DNA of 40,337 nucleotides from Nostoc sp. UCD121 (GTDB lineage: Bacteria > Cyanobacteriota > Cyanobacteriia > Cyanobacteriales > Nostocaceae). Numbering within the stretch: the stretch's first letter is position 1; every line of letters starts with the position of its first letter. The translations under genes and the position numbers were made by a program. Location of the stretch: NCBI RefSeq assembly GCF_014222285.1, contig NZ_JACKZS010000048.1, forward strand, positions 1-40,337, written 5' to 3'. Of the stretch, positions 1 through 9,603 are shown piece by piece. The notes under the pieces are model-generated. The model made no database searches, was not told the origin of the DNA, and saw nothing but the letters and a program-made list of their open reading frames with translations.

Positions 1-310
1 TGCCTTGCACTTTTGTTCGATTTATAGACTTCAATCACTATTTATACAAGGGTTTCAGTCTTAACCAGCAAGCCCTACGTAGTTACTAAAATACTTTTGA
101 TACGATTTGCGTACTTTCCTCAAAAAATATATGATTTGTACTTTGCAATAGTTGAATTAGTTTTTTGAGGAATTTTAAGCCTATGGGGGTGTTAAGCTGT
201 CGTATCGAGATTGGCTGACAACTATTTGGACAGGAAATTATGCAAGATTCTCTGATTTATCAAGATATCCTTCAGAGAGGAAGATAGCAGGAAGCGCTAG
301 CACTGATAAG
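1..310. other. Upstream intergenic region, no confident gene
   Basis: AT-rich DNA upstream of the first gene. A 15-codon ORF (240-287, plus strand, MQDSLIYQDILQRGR) lies just before the gene; it may be the tail of a decayed Rpn/PD-(D/E)XK-type gene, but that resemblance is from memory and weak. The frame of the downstream gene stays open back to a TAA at 176 but contains no better start codon. I see no RNA gene here. Confidence 0.4.
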
Positions 311-1480
311 ATGCGAACAATTGCAGAAATTAACGAGAAAATCATCCGCCAACGTGCGGTAGTGTTGACAACTGAAGAGTTAAAAGCACGAGTTGTAGAA
401 ATCGGTGTTAATAAAGCGGCTAAAGAAGTTGATGTAATTACCACTGGTACGTTTGAGCCGATGGAATCAAGCGGTGCAATTATCAATCTTGGACACACTG
501 ACCCTCCGATCAAAATTCGTCGTTGTTGGTTAGATGGCGTACCAGCATACTCTGGTTTTGGGGCAGTAGATTTATATTTGGGTGCGAGTTGTGCTGTGGA
601 GACGACGGACGGAGAGGAAGTCCGAGAACGTGGCGGCGGTCATGTAATTGAAGATTTGATTGCTGGTAAAGCTATACATGTAAAAGCGCAAGGACAAGTA
701 ACAGATTGTTACCCCAGAGCAAGTTTTGAAACTACAGTTACCCGTGAAACGATTAATCAGTTTTATTTATTCAATCCGCGCAATCTTTATCAAAATTTTA
801 TTGTTGGTGTAAATGGTGGCGATCGCCCCCTCTTCACCTATCTGGGTCCTTTACAACCGCGTTTGGGGAATGCCGTTTACTCTAATCCCGGTGCTATTTC
901 ACCCTTACTCAACGATCCTGATTTGCAACTCGTTGGTATAGGTACTCGAATTTTTTTAGGCGGCGGTATTGGTTATGTTGCTTGGGAAGGCACTCAGCAC
1001 TTCCCCTTACAAAAACGTTTAGCTAATCGTACACCCATTGGGCCTTCCGCCACTTTAGCTTTAATTGGTGATGCCAAACAAATGGATGCTCATTGGGTGC
1101 GGGGTTGTTACTTTAAAAGTTATGGCCCCTCATTGATGTTAGGCGTTGGTGTTCCACTCCCTGTATTAAATGAACAAGTAGTTGAACACTGCGCTGTACA
1201 GGATAAAGACTTAGTAGCCCCAATAGTAGATTTTTCCATTCCCCGGCGCGTTCGCCCTACTTTTGGTTTGGTGAGTTATGCCCAACTCAAATCTGGGAGG
1301 ATCACTATTGAGGGCAAAGCTGTACGCTCTGCCCCCCTAGCGAGTTTGTTTTTTTCCAGGCAAGTCGCCCTAGAGTTGAAAAAGTGGATCGAAGCAGGGA
1401 CGTTTACCCTCACAGAGCCAGTTTCTCCAATTCCGATGGAGCGATCTTTTCTACCCCAAGACCGGAGGACGGATTTTTGA
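311..1480 (+). CDS. Homocysteine biosynthesis protein (DUF39/HcyBio family)
   Basis: A 389-residue protein matching the DUF39 (HcyBio) family, implicated in making homocysteine from aspartate semialdehyde with reduced sulfur. Visible family features are the N-terminal TIAEINEKI segment, the TGTFEPMESSGAIINLGH block, the DGVPAYSGFGAVDLYLGA block, and the later GGGIGYVAWEGTQH stretch. Unlike many archaeal relatives it has no C-terminal CBS or ferredoxin domain, so a separate electron donor would be needed. The protein is cytosolic, with no signal peptide. The ATG at 311 is the first good start in the open frame. It appears monocistronic and is followed by a low-complexity G-rich intergenic repeat. 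Family assignment is by recognised sequence pattern; the exact reaction in cyanobacteria is inferred. Confidence 0.82.
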   Translation: MRTIAEINEKIIRQRAVVLTTEELKARVVEIGVNKAAKEVDVITTGTFEPMESSGAIINLGHTDPPIKIRRCWLDGVPAYSGFGAVDLYLGASCAVETTDGEEVRERGGGHVIEDLIAGKAIHVKAQGQVTDCYPRASFETTVTRETINQFYLFNPRNLYQNFIVGVNGGDRPLFTYLGPLQPRLGNAVYSNPGAISPLLNDPDLQLVGIGTRIFLGGGIGYVAWEGTQHFPLQKRLANRTPIGPSATLALIGDAKQMDAHWVRGCYFKSYGPSLMLGVGVPLPVLNEQVVEHCAVQDKDLVAPIVDFSIPRRVRPTFGLVSYAQLKSGRITIEGKAVRSAPLASLFFSRQVALELKKWIEAGTFTLTEPVSPIPMERSFLPQDRRTDF

Positions 1481-1593
1481 TCTTGGGAAATGGGGCAGGG
1501 AGCAGGGGAGCAGGGGGCAAGGGGGACAAGAGGTGAGAACTTGAAACAAGTCTTTCCCCTTGTCCCCAAGTCCTCTTCCCAATTCCCAATTCC
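1481..1593. repeat. G-rich intergenic repeat, inverted copy of 3935-3972
   Basis: Low-complexity run of AGGGGAGCAGGGGGCAAG type. Positions 1523-1559 recur as an inverted copy at about 3935-3972, so two oppositely oriented copies flank the two genes between them. This is the usual cyanobacterial intergenic filler family and has no coding potential that I credit. Confidence 0.7.
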
Positions 1594-2625
1594 CTACTCT
1601 TGAGTCGGTTTCGGTCGCTTGATGGGTTTAGGAGCAGGCGTTTTTGGTATAGGTTTTGACACCACAGAGGTATCTCCGCCTGTGCCTGTTTTCTTGATGG
1701 GACGCGGAGTTTCGCCGTTGCGTCTGGGGGGGAATGGTCTTCTACCACCAGCACCAGCACCACCGCTACCGCCAGCACGAGGGCCACCTCTGAATGGTGG
1801 TTTGCGTTTTTTGGGCAAGTCAGCGATCGCTTCAGCTTTTTCTACGATTAAAACATCAGCTTCTCGCTTGGCTTGGAAATCCCAGAATTTTCCTACGGCT
1901 TTGGTGGTCAGGACACCCCTCAATTTCAACTTGAAATACTTGGGTTTGTCAGTTGGTTTGCGTGCAGCCTGCCTAATTTTGACTACCAAACTTTTAGCGT
2001 CAAAAGATTGGTATACTACTTCACCACGAACAGAAAAACCACCATCAGCTACTTCTGATGAGGGGATCGTGGGAATTGTGCTTAATTCAGAATTTTCGGA
2101 TAAGCCATCATCAAGTGTCTGTGACTCTTGCAACTCTAAATCTGACTCGTCCTCATCTGTTGAGCTTTTAGCCAGATTTTCTGGCTCCCAAACTCCGACG
2201 ATTTGGATGTGCAAGGTGTCATTTTCTTGTCTTGTACGTGGATATACTACCCACAGATGTTCTTTTTCTAAGTCTAGATGATTCTTGACTAAGCTCATAA
2301 TCCGGCCTAGGAGGACGGCATTGAGTTCTACACCATCTGTAGTTAGTAGCGTACCTTGAGTAAATTGTTCGCTGCTAGCATGATAGCGACCCCTGACTAA
2401 TCCGATCGCTCGGTACTGCATCGGTTCGCTGGGAGGCGGAATCGGTTGCTGTCGATTGACTAAGTTCCCATTTGAGTCAGTCTCGCTGGGGTTGACAGGC
2501 GAATTTTCAAATTTAGAGGGCTTGGGTACTATGTGAACATTAGAGGCAGCCTCTATTTTATTTGGGCCCTGGTTAGAGGCAGAAGAATTGGAGGATTCAG
2601 GCAACGGCATCAGGTCGGAATTCAT
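1594..2625 (-). CDS. Hypothetical protein with basic Gly/Arg/Pro-rich tail
   Basis: About 343 residues, not recognised. The N-terminal ~80 residues are Ser/Asn/Pro-rich and probably disordered. A central region (~80-245) looks folded, with two strand-rich blocks, one around YRAIGLVRGRYHASSEQF and one around FSVRGEVVYQSFDAKSLVVK, separated by an acidic linker. The last ~80 residues are a Gly/Arg/Pro/Lys tail containing FRGGPRAGG and PFPPRRNGE, a composition often seen in RNA-binding proteins. The frame extends to an upstream ATG at 2724, but the ATG at 2625 is preferred because an AAGGAG lies five bases before it. RNA binding is inferred from tail composition only. Confidence 0.7.
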   Translation of the reverse strand: MNSDLMPLPESSNSSASNQGPNKIEAASNVHIVPKPSKFENSPVNPSETDSNGNLVNRQQPIPPPSEPMQYRAIGLVRGRYHASSEQFTQGTLLTTDGVELNAVLLGRIMSLVKNHLDLEKEHLWVVYPRTRQENDTLHIQIVGVWEPENLAKSSTDEDESDLELQESQTLDDGLSENSELSTIPTIPSSEVADGGFSVRGEVVYQSFDAKSLVVKIRQAARKPTDKPKYFKLKLRGVLTTKAVGKFWDFQAKREADVLIVEKAEAIADLPKKRKPPFRGGPRAGGSGGAGAGGRRPFPPRRNGETPRPIKKTGTGGDTSVVSKPIPKTPAPKPIKRPKPTQE

Positions 2626-3004
2626 AAAAACTCCTTGCGGCGGAGACACATCCCATTGTGGGATTTTATAAAGGTAGCTGGAAAGAGCATTTGTGCGACT
2701 GATGAAAGTATATTTGCTTTTCACAAAGTCACACTAGGGTACTCTATAACAATACTAAAGGCGCTAAATTGAGTGTATAAACACTAAATGTGTAATTTAG
2801 CGCCTTTACACTAGTTTCGGAAGCATATCATAGCTACAATTCTGACGGCTCCTCCTAAAGTCATCACTTACTTTAGCAGTGTAAATAGTTAATTGTTATA
2901 AAATTCACAGGCAATTGGCGGTATTCCGCAAAGTTTTGGAAATTTTTAACTTTACGATTTGTGTAAATGATAATGTCATTAAAATTTAGGAGAAAGACAA
3001 AACT
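2626..3004. other. Divergent intergenic region between hypothetical and TPR genes
   Basis: Holds the 5' regions of two divergent genes. An imperfect inverted repeat of the type AAAGGCGCTAAATT...AATTTAGCGCCTTT spans about 2757-2808 and could form a hairpin or mark a small repeat element. An AGGAG at about 2989 serves the downstream GTG start. No other gene is visible. Confidence 0.5.
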
Positions 3005-3898
3005 GTGTCTCAACCGCGCAATCGTTGGATAGTTCAAATCGTCTTGGCGCTGGCAATTCTTGCTTTTGTGGGTGTTTCGGTGATTCCCATAATTGGAGCA
3101 TTTAATAATACGCCACCCTCAAACCAGAATACTGCTAGCAGCAGAGGCACTTTGACCTCTGCTGACCAAAAATCAAAACTGGAAGACGAAGTACGGGGTT
3201 ATGAACTGGTTTTGCAAAGGGAACCAGAAAATCAGACTGCGCTTAAGGGCTTATTGCAGGCGCGTCTACAACTACTGAGTCAAAAAGAAAAAAGTGAGGT
3301 TAAACCAGCTGATATCCAAGTTGTCATTGAACCTCTGGAAAAGCTAGCCAAGCTAAATCCCGAACAATCAGAATATTCAGTGCTACTCGCTCAAGCTAAA
3401 CAGCAAATAGGCGATCGCGAAGGAGCCGCTCAAGCTTATCGCGCAATTTTGTCTACCAAACCTGGCGATTTGAAGGCTTTGCAAGGAATGGTGGCTTTGT
3501 TAATCAGTCAGCAACGCCCAGAAGCCGCTATTGGTTTACTGCAAGAAACCCTCTCGAAAGCAGCCCAAGCAAATACAATTCAGCCTGGAAGTGTAGATAC
3601 AGTAGCCGTGCAGGTATTGTTAGGTTCTGTTCATGCTTCCCAGAAACGCTACGCTCAAGCTAGCTCTGTATATGACCAGGCAATTAAGAAAGATCCGAAA
3701 GATTTTCGCCCCGTTGTGGCAAAAGCGATGCTCTTGAAACAACAGGGCAAAGACGCAGATGCAAAACCTTTATTTGATAGCGCCGCAGCTCTAGCACCTG
3801 CTCAGTACAAAGACGAAATTAAAAAGGCAGGAATGACTTCCCCTATTCCTAATTCGGCCGTATCTCCCGCGCCTTCATTGAAAAGTACTCCGAAGTAA
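3005..3898 (+). CDS. Membrane-anchored tetratricopeptide repeat protein
   Basis: A 297-residue protein with an N-terminal transmembrane helix (about residues 8-32, starting IVQIVLALAILAFVGV) followed by a polar Asn/Ser linker and a TPR domain (about 60-270). TPR-like helices are visible in LEDEVRGYELVLQREPENQTA, in DREGAAQAYRAILSTKPGDL and in YAQASSVYDQAIKKDPKDF. The C-terminus is Pro/Ser-rich. The start is GTG with AGGAGA about 11 bases upstream. TPR proteins are scaffolds; a thylakoid or plasma-membrane assembly role like that of Ycf37 is possible, but this protein is longer and I cannot assign it. It is convergent with the Mn exporter gene. Confidence 0.8.
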   Translation: MSQPRNRWIVQIVLALAILAFVGVSVIPIIGAFNNTPPSNQNTASSRGTLTSADQKSKLEDEVRGYELVLQREPENQTALKGLLQARLQLLSQKEKSEVKPADIQVVIEPLEKLAKLNPEQSEYSVLLAQAKQQIGDREGAAQAYRAILSTKPGDLKALQGMVALLISQQRPEAAIGLLQETLSKAAQANTIQPGSVDTVAVQVLLGSVHASQKRYAQASSVYDQAIKKDPKDFRPVVAKAMLLKQQGKDADAKPLFDSAAALAPAQYKDEIKKAGMTSPIPNSAVSPAPSLKSTPK

Positions 3899-3997
3899 TG
3901 GGCATTGGGAATTGGGCATTGGGAATTAGGAATTGGGGAAAGACTTGTTTCAAGTTCTCACCTCTTGTCCCCTTGTCCCCTGCTCCCCCTGCTCCCC
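3899..3997. repeat. Inverted copy of G-rich intergenic repeat
   Basis: Contains GGGAATTGGGCATT filler and, at about 3935-3972, the reverse complement of the segment at 1523-1559. It lies between two convergent genes and may contribute to transcription termination. Confidence 0.65.
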
Positions 3998-4618
3998 TTA
4001 TGCTCCTTCAATGGCAGCTACGATACCAAAGACTAAAAACAGGCATCCGCCAACAAAGGTGAGTTGACGCTCAGAAATGCGTCCGGCAATCATTTTGCCA
4101 CCAATAACTGCGATCGCAGCACAAATGGCATGTCCTAAAATTGCACCTACTGTTACTCCAATGGGATTATTACCTGCGGCTAGGGCAATGGTGGCAATTT
4201 GCGTGCGATCGCCCCACTCTGCCATAAATGTCAATATAAAGGCTTCTATGACAATTGCTAAGGAAGTCTTTTTCTTTGGTAACTCCAAATCTGCTTTTTT
4301 CACCGCAGCCTCGGCTTCTTCTATAACTTCCGTATCACAAGCAGCCGAAGACATCTTACTCGCGTCATATAACAGCTTGATACCAAAGGCGATAAACAAA
4401 ACTATTTCGGCGTAATGAATATAAACTTTTGGTAATAAAGATGCCGCTTGTCCAAATAGCACCGAAAGGATGGTCATCGCAGCCAAAGCAGCTGTCACAC
4501 CTATAAATACCAGCCGCCGCGAGTGGTGCATTGCCAAAATTACAGCAATAAAAAATGTTTTATCGCCTAATTCGGAAACTGTAATTAATAATAAACCTGC
4601 GGTAAAAGCTGTTAACAC
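3998..4618 (-). CDS. mnx: GDT1/TMEM165-family Mn2+ exporter (Mnx-like)
   Basis: A 206-residue polytopic membrane protein of UPF0016/GDT1. It shows both signature motifs, ELGDKT near residue 16 and EWGDRT near residue 134, each in an inverted-repeat helix bundle, separated by a charged cytosolic loop containing EEAEAAVKKADLELPKKK. Synechocystis Mnx (SynPAM71) has the same size and motifs and exports Mn2+ from the cytoplasm to protect against Mn toxicity and supply the thylakoid lumen. The start is GTG at 4618 with AGGAG about ten bases upstream. The 5' leader carries a candidate yybP-ykoY Mn riboswitch and a terminator-like hairpin, which supports Mn as the substrate. The Mn role is known for the family; in this organism it is inferred. 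Confidence 0.88.
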   Translation of the reverse strand: MLTAFTAGLLLITVSELGDKTFFIAVILAMHHSRRLVFIGVTAALAAMTILSVLFGQAASLLPKVYIHYAEIVLFIAFGIKLLYDASKMSSAACDTEVIEEAEAAVKKADLELPKKKTSLAIVIEAFILTFMAEWGDRTQIATIALAAGNNPIGVTVGAILGHAICAAIAVIGGKMIAGRISERQLTFVGGCLFLVFGIVAAIEGA

Positions 4619-4672
4619 TCTCTCAAGCTCCTGAAGAATCCTTTACCGATGTGAAGCTTGATGAGAACCAAA

Positions 4673-4719
4673 AGACCTCACCAAGTTTACACTTTTCGGT
4701 GTGAACTTAGTGAAGGTCT
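4673..4719 (-). terminator. Expression-platform hairpin downstream of Mn riboswitch
   Basis: On the minus strand the stem AGACCTTCACTAAGTT pairs with AACTTGGTGAGGTCT, extended by ACAC/GTGT around a CGAAAA loop, and is followed by TTTTGGTTCT. The 5' arm includes the 3' strand of the predicted riboswitch P1 helix, so the two structures exclude each other. This fits an ON switch in which ligand-stabilised P1 prevents the terminator. The U-tract is short, so termination strength is uncertain. Confidence 0.6.
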
Positions 4720-4826
4720 CGCTTTCAAATATTTATTATTCGCCACCTGAACCAGGCTCATCGCCAGTATGTTGATTCAGATGTACTGGCTTTTATTTTT
4801 TTGCCAGCAGCTACTCCCCTTCAATG
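4705..4826 (-). promoter_or_regulatory. Candidate yybP-ykoY manganese riboswitch
   Basis: The minus strand reads TTGAAGGGGAGTAGC at about 4810-4824 and AGCGAGACCTTCAC at about 4710-4723. These match the conserved GGGGAGUAG and AAGACC core segments of the yybP-ykoY aptamer as I remember them, and UGAAGG/CCUUCA forms a six-pair P1. Internal hairpins GCCAGTA...TACTGGC and CCTG-GTT-CAGG fill the interior. It lies about 90 bases upstream of a GDT1-family Mn exporter, one of the gene classes this riboswitch is known to control. Scoring against the Rfam yybP-ykoY model would decide. Confidence 0.8.
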
Positions 4827-5004
4827 CGGATCTGATCGTACATCTGTCATAAGTAAAAGTCAAGGTGGGGGATGGAGAGATATAACTTTAGAAAAATGGC
4901 ACATACAGCCCGATTCAGGTATTAATTTGGTAAAAATTCCTCATCTGTGACTTCTGGACAGATAAGATGAATCATGCACAAGGGTAACGCCAAATCATAT
5001 CCCA
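4827..5004. other. Spacer upstream of Mn riboswitch
   Basis: About 180 bases between the riboswitch and the 3' end of por. It should contain the promoter of the riboswitch transcript on the minus strand. I did not identify clear -35/-10 boxes. Confidence 0.3.
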
Positions 5005-5973
<969 letters not shown>

Positions 5974-6056
5974 TCAGACTCTGTTAATCACCTTTTTCTC
6001 TCTTCAGGATTTTACCTCACTGAGTCACCACGTCTGTTATGGTTGGCGATCGCTTC

Positions 6057-6266
6057 TCACTCATTTCGATTGAATTTCTCTAAGAGAAGAGCTTTTACAT
6101 CGCTTTTAGGATTGTCAAGATCGAAAGGATAAGGGTGTTGTGTAGCGGAGTTACAACAACTCATCAAAACTTGCAATGCAGCCCGAAACGCTTCTTCCTC
6201 ATTTCTATGTTCTGAAATATATCGTTTTATTTCAGTATTGGTCATCTGGTTTAGGTTCTGCATCAT
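6057..6266 (-). CDS. Small conserved cyanobacterial protein (DUF6887-like)
   Basis: About 69 residues starting MMQNLNQMTNTEIKRYISEHR, a pattern (MT-x2-E-hydrophobic-x2-Y-hydrophobic-x2-HR, then EEEAFRAAL) that I associate with a small cyanobacterial family now called DUF6887, often paired with DUF6888 and suspected of being toxin-antitoxin-like. No DUF6888 partner is obvious here. The frame extends to an ATG at 6299, but those extra residues are encoded by the common AATTGGGAATTGG intergenic repeat, so I prefer the start at 6266 (or 6263). Function unknown; family name from memory. Confidence 0.6.
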   Translation of the reverse strand: MMQNLNQMTNTEIKRYISEHRNEEEAFRAALQVLMSCCNSATQHPYPFDLDNPKSDVKALLLEKFNRNE

Positions 6267-6447
6267 AGAACAAATTTCCAATTCCCAATTATGCAACAAT
6301 ACAGTTCAGTTAAAGCTAAAACTTTTTGCCAAAGTCAATTTTTTAACGAACCGCAAAGTACGCAAAGGACGCAAAGAGAAGAAAGAAATGCCTTAACCCA
6401 AGCATATTGAATTATGCAATGGTTTGAAGACAAGCACAGTTGTTGAA
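6267..6447. repeat. Short tandem repeat spacer
   Basis: Contains CGCAAAGTACGCAAAGGACGCAAAG at about 6353-6377, three near-copies of a nine-base GCAAAGKAC unit typical of cyanobacterial intergenic DNA. No gene seen. Confidence 0.5.
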
Positions 6448-6966
6448 CTAATTAAACTTATCTTTGTATATACATAGAATATCCTCAACTTCATAAGGTG
6501 GAAGATGCTTGAGTTCGTTCGGTAAAGTATCCATTTCGATTGCATGACCTGCTATATCTAGACTTAGTGCAGATGCGCCTTTACGAACTCCGCGATGAAG
6601 ATAAAGCTTTTCAGGAAATAAGGTGAGCTTTGCACCAATCCTGAACGATGTATCGTAAATGTATAGCTCACCAATACCATGAACTTTATGTAGTCTTGTT
6701 TTGACTAGTTCGTGAATTTGCTCAAATGTTCTGCATTGCTGAAAGCTATTAGTCATAGTAGGCAAGACCATTTTGGCTGTGTCTAATGCTGATAGTTTGA
6801 TACGCCGTTGGTGCGAATAACGCATTCCTCGGTGATCTTTTGCTATCGCAGCTAACTCAATGGCTTGAATCAAAGGAGACTGGCTTCTAAACCAATTAAT
6901 TTCATTAATTGTATTTTGCTGATGTTCTTTTTCGTAATGTCTAATGATGGCTATAAAGTTTCGCAT
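6448..6966 (-). CDS. Conserved hypothetical protein, HhH-like motif
   Basis: A 172-residue soluble protein of unknown function. The C-terminal half has a striking block, VHGIGELYIYDTSFRIGAKL followed by FPEKLYLHRGVRKGASAL, that looks strongly conserved in type: the GIG turn resembles a helix-hairpin-helix DNA-binding motif, and YDTSFRIGA with LYLHRG suggests a catalytic or ligand pocket. The N-terminal half is helical and basic (MRYSHQRRIKLS). No signal peptide or membrane helix. No clear ribosome binding site precedes the ATG at 6966. It sits alone between por and sdhA. A DNA-related role is only a suggestion from the GIG turn. Confidence 0.65.
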   Translation of the reverse strand: MRNFIAIIRHYEKEHQQNTINEINWFRSQSPLIQAIELAAIAKDHRGMRYSHQRRIKLSALDTAKMVLPTMTNSFQQCRTFEQIHELVKTRLHKVHGIGELYIYDTSFRIGAKLTLFPEKLYLHRGVRKGASALSLDIAGHAIEMDTLPNELKHLPPYEVEDILCIYKDKFN

Positions 6967-7062
6967 ATATATCTATTGATTATGGATATACAGAAAATTA
7001 AAATATATTCAGGAGATAGGAATATTATTGCTTAACCCTACATCCTATCTCCGAAAGACTAG

Positions 7063-8790
7063 CTAATACTTCCGCTCTTTTGGCTCAAACATAGTAATCG
7101 CCACCGGACGATATTGAATGTCAATTCCCACAGGTGAATAGTAAGCCATTGTGTGTTTCAGAAAGTTGGCATCATCTCGCTCGGAATAATCTTCGCGGAA
7201 ATGAGCGCCCCGACTCTCTTGACGATTTAAAGCTGATGCCAAAATAGTCTGTCCCACTATCATCAAACTTCGCAATTCTAAGGCTTCCACAAGTTCTGTA
7301 TTCCAGCAACTACCTTTATCATCTAAATAAATTTGAGGATATTGTTGTTGTATTTCTGCTAATTTGTGCAACCCTTCACTCATTAATGCCTCAGTGCGGA
7401 AAACGCCGCAGTACTCAGTCATACAATCCTGGAAGGCTTGACGGACTTGGTTAATTCGGTACTGTCCTGGTTGTTCTAGCAGAGATTGGATTTCTTGCTG
7501 GGCTTGGGTTACATAGCGTTGCTCATCTACAGAGGGCAACTTCCGTTTTTGGACAAATTTGGCGATCGCAGCCCCAGTTCTCTTGCCATAAACGACACAT
7601 TCTAACAGAGAGTTACTACCAAGGCGATTGGCACCATGTACAGAAACACAAGATGTTTCGCCAGCCGCAAAGAAAGCATCAACTAAACCATCACCACTGC
7701 TACGGACTTGCCCATCAGTGTTAACTGGGATACCACCCATACAATAGTGAATTGTCGGGCGGACTGGCATTGGTTGAGTTACCGCGTCAACACCCACCAA
7801 ACGATGCGCTTCTTCCCAACAGAAGGGGACGCGACTCATAATTTTTTCTTTACCCAAATGGCGGAGATCCAAATAGACAAAGGGGCCACCAGCACTACCG
7901 TCGAGATGAATACCACGACCGGCGCGAATTTCATAAGCGATCGCGCGTGAGGTAATATCACGAGGAGCCAATTCCATGCGGCTGGGTGCATAATTTGCCA
8001 TAAAGCGATCGCCTTCACTATTAATCAGATACGCCCCTTCACCCCGTACCGCTTCCGAAATTAGCACCCCTACGGGATATAAACCAGTGGGATGAAATTG
8101 GACAAATTCCATGTCTTCGAGAGGCAAACCTGCGATCGCAGTCATTGCTAAACCATCACCCGAAGAGGCGTAATCATTAGAGGTAGTATTATAAACGCGA
8201 CCATAGCCCCCTGTGGCAAACATCACCGCCTTGGCTCGCACCACCTCTATATGTCCATCCAAAAGGTGGAACATCACCACACCTTTCGCCTCATTCTCTT
8301 CCAAGATGAGACGCATTACATACCATTCTTCATAAACTTGCACCCCATAACGCCGCAAATTGTTAACCAATTCGTGCAAAATCGCGTGACCTGTCTTATC
8401 GGCGGCATAACAAGTGCGGTTGTGAGAATGCCCGCCAAAAGCTCGTTGGGCAATGCGACCATCGGGTAAGCGAGAGAACAAAACGCCTAAATGTTCCAAA
8501 TCAATTACCACATCTGGCGCTTCTTGGGTGAGAATTGCTACAGCATCTTGGTCTGCCAAATAATCAGAACCCTTGACAGTATCAAAAGCATGTGCTTCCC
8601 AACTATCTTGGGAATCAACATTTTTTAGTGACGCAGCCATACCACCTTGAGCCGCCACCGAATGGGAACGAATTGGGTGTGTTTTCGCAACCACAGCAAT
8701 ATTTAAACTAGGGTCAGTGCGAGCAATTTCCACTGCCGCACGACATCCCGCCAATCCACCCCCAACAATAATTACATCGTGTTCCAGCAT
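7063..8790 (-). CDS. sdhA: Succinate dehydrogenase/fumarate reductase flavoprotein subunit
   Basis: A 575-residue FAD-binding subunit. Visible are the dinucleotide-binding motif [20 protein letters not shown] at the N-terminus, the covalent-FAD region [13 protein letters not shown], the QFHPTG block, the catalytic-loop Arg region [13 protein letters not shown], and [16 protein letters not shown] and [21 protein letters not shown]. It oxidises succinate and in cyanobacteria feeds the thylakoid plastoquinone pool. The frame extends to 8898, but [12 protein letters not shown] at 8790, preceded by AGAGG, is the usual N-terminus. The iron-sulfur partner sdhB is not in the window, which is common in cyanobacteria, where the sdh genes are scattered. 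Confidence 0.93.
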   Translation of the reverse strand: MLEHDVIIVGGGLAGCRAAVEIARTDPSLNIAVVAKTHPIRSHSVAAQGGMAASLKNVDSQDSWEAHAFDTVKGSDYLADQDAVAILTQEAPDVVIDLEHLGVLFSRLPDGRIAQRAFGGHSHNRTCYAADKTGHAILHELVNNLRRYGVQVYEEWYVMRLILEENEAKGVVMFHLLDGHIEVVRAKAVMFATGGYGRVYNTTSNDYASSGDGLAMTAIAGLPLEDMEFVQFHPTGLYPVGVLISEAVRGEGAYLINSEGDRFMANYAPSRMELAPRDITSRAIAYEIRAGRGIHLDGSAGGPFVYLDLRHLGKEKIMSRVPFCWEEAHRLVGVDAVTQPMPVRPTIHYCMGGIPVNTDGQVRSSGDGLVDAFFAAGETSCVSVHGANRLGSNSLLECVVYGKRTGAAIAKFVQKRKLPSVDEQRYVTQAQQEIQSLLEQPGQYRINQVRQAFQDCMTEYCGVFRTEALMSEGLHKLAEIQQQYPQIYLDDKGSCWNTELVEALELRSLMIVGQTILASALNRQESRGAHFREDYSERDDANFLKHTMAYYSPVGIDIQYRPVAITMFEPKERKY

Positions 8791-8826
8791 AATTAGCCCT
8801 CTGATTGCAAAGCACTGCTGTTCTAT

Positions 8827-8881
8827 TGTAGAGATGTGATTAATCAGGCAGTGCATTGCTGATCGCCGTGGCATCTCTACA
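8827..8881. repeat. Inverted repeat TGTAGAGATG/CATCTCTACA
   Basis: Ten-base perfect inverted repeat with a 35-base spacer, upstream of sdhA. It belongs to the TGTAGAGACG-type palindromic repeats seen elsewhere in this window. It may lie in the sdhA leader as a hairpin. Confidence 0.5.
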
Positions 8882-8963
8882 AAAAAATTCCCTGCCATAG
8901 ACAGGGATGTTATTACAAATTTTGAAATTAAAAATGAAGAGTTAGGTCTTCATTCCTAACTTT

Positions 8964-9284
8964 TTAGCTAGCTGCTTGTACAGGTTGTTGCTGAGACACA
9001 TTACCTGGTATAGGTTCCATTTTAGTTCCCGGCCCTACAGGAGTGACTTCAATATGATTTAACAAGGTCGTGACAAACGCAAACAACAAGAAAGGTAGCG
9101 ATAGCAGAACGACCAAACCCGCAGTTGCTAAAGCGTACACAGGACGCTTGGCACCCATCAGCGCTAAGGCAGATGCCAAACTTAGGGTAATTGTAATTAA
9201 CCAAACAATTATTTGACCGTAGATATCACCAAAAGTCAGCGTACAGACAAACCGATACTTTTGAATATTATTTCCGCTCATCAC
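8964..9284 (-). CDS. Small two-helix membrane protein, hypothetical
   Basis: A 106-residue protein with two hydrophobic segments, about residues 23-46 (IYGQIIVWLITITLSLASAL) and about 51-76 (ALATAGLVVLLSLPFLLFAF), ending in a polar Pro/Gln-rich tail. It reads as a small integral membrane protein of unknown function. It lies 173 bases upstream of sdhA on the same strand, so co-transcription is possible, and its size resembles a membrane-anchor subunit, but it lacks obvious heme-ligand His residues in its helices and I do not claim an SDH anchor role. The start may be the first or second of two adjacent ATGs. Confidence 0.6.
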   Translation of the reverse strand: MMSGNNIQKYRFVCTLTFGDIYGQIIVWLITITLSLASALALMGAKRPVYALATAGLVVLLSLPFLLFAFVTTLLNHIEVTPVGPGTKMEPIPGNVSQQQPVQAAS

Positions 9285-9510
9285 ATTTGCCTCAAGTCTC
9301 TCCTATATAGGTTCTACGTTAGAGCCATGTTTGCTTTGTAGACAATTTCTAAATATTTTTGCAAAATTCGTAATATTGCTTCACAATTTACTTTTTTTGT
9401 TACAAACCGCAATTCATAGTCCTGGATGGCATAAATAGAGCAAGCATACTTGACGGTAAGCCCGAATGGCACGCTTGTTAATCGCAAAGCCCTGATATAA
9501 CTTGCTTTCT

Positions 9511-9546
9511 GAGTGTGGGGAGTGTGGGGAGTGTGGGGAGTGTGGG
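9511..9546. repeat. Tandem array, four copies of GAGTGTGGG
   Basis: Four perfect nine-base units in a row. They face the complementary-type CCTCCYACA array 57 bases downstream, so the RNA of either strand could form a long imperfect hairpin. Confidence 0.85.
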
Positions 9547-9603
9547 AAGAAAGAGGAGAAATTGAATAACTGCATATCAACAAATGCTGTATTGCCTCCC
9601 CAT

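Noticed and set aside
1410..1787. 125-codon minus-strand frame
   Set aside because: It translates the G-rich intergenic repeat and the 3' end of the hypothetical gene; not plausible as a protein.
1619..2281. 220-codon plus-strand frame opposite the Gly/Pro-rich hypothetical
   Set aside because: It is the antisense shadow of a low-complexity GC-rich coding region; no ribosome binding site or family features.
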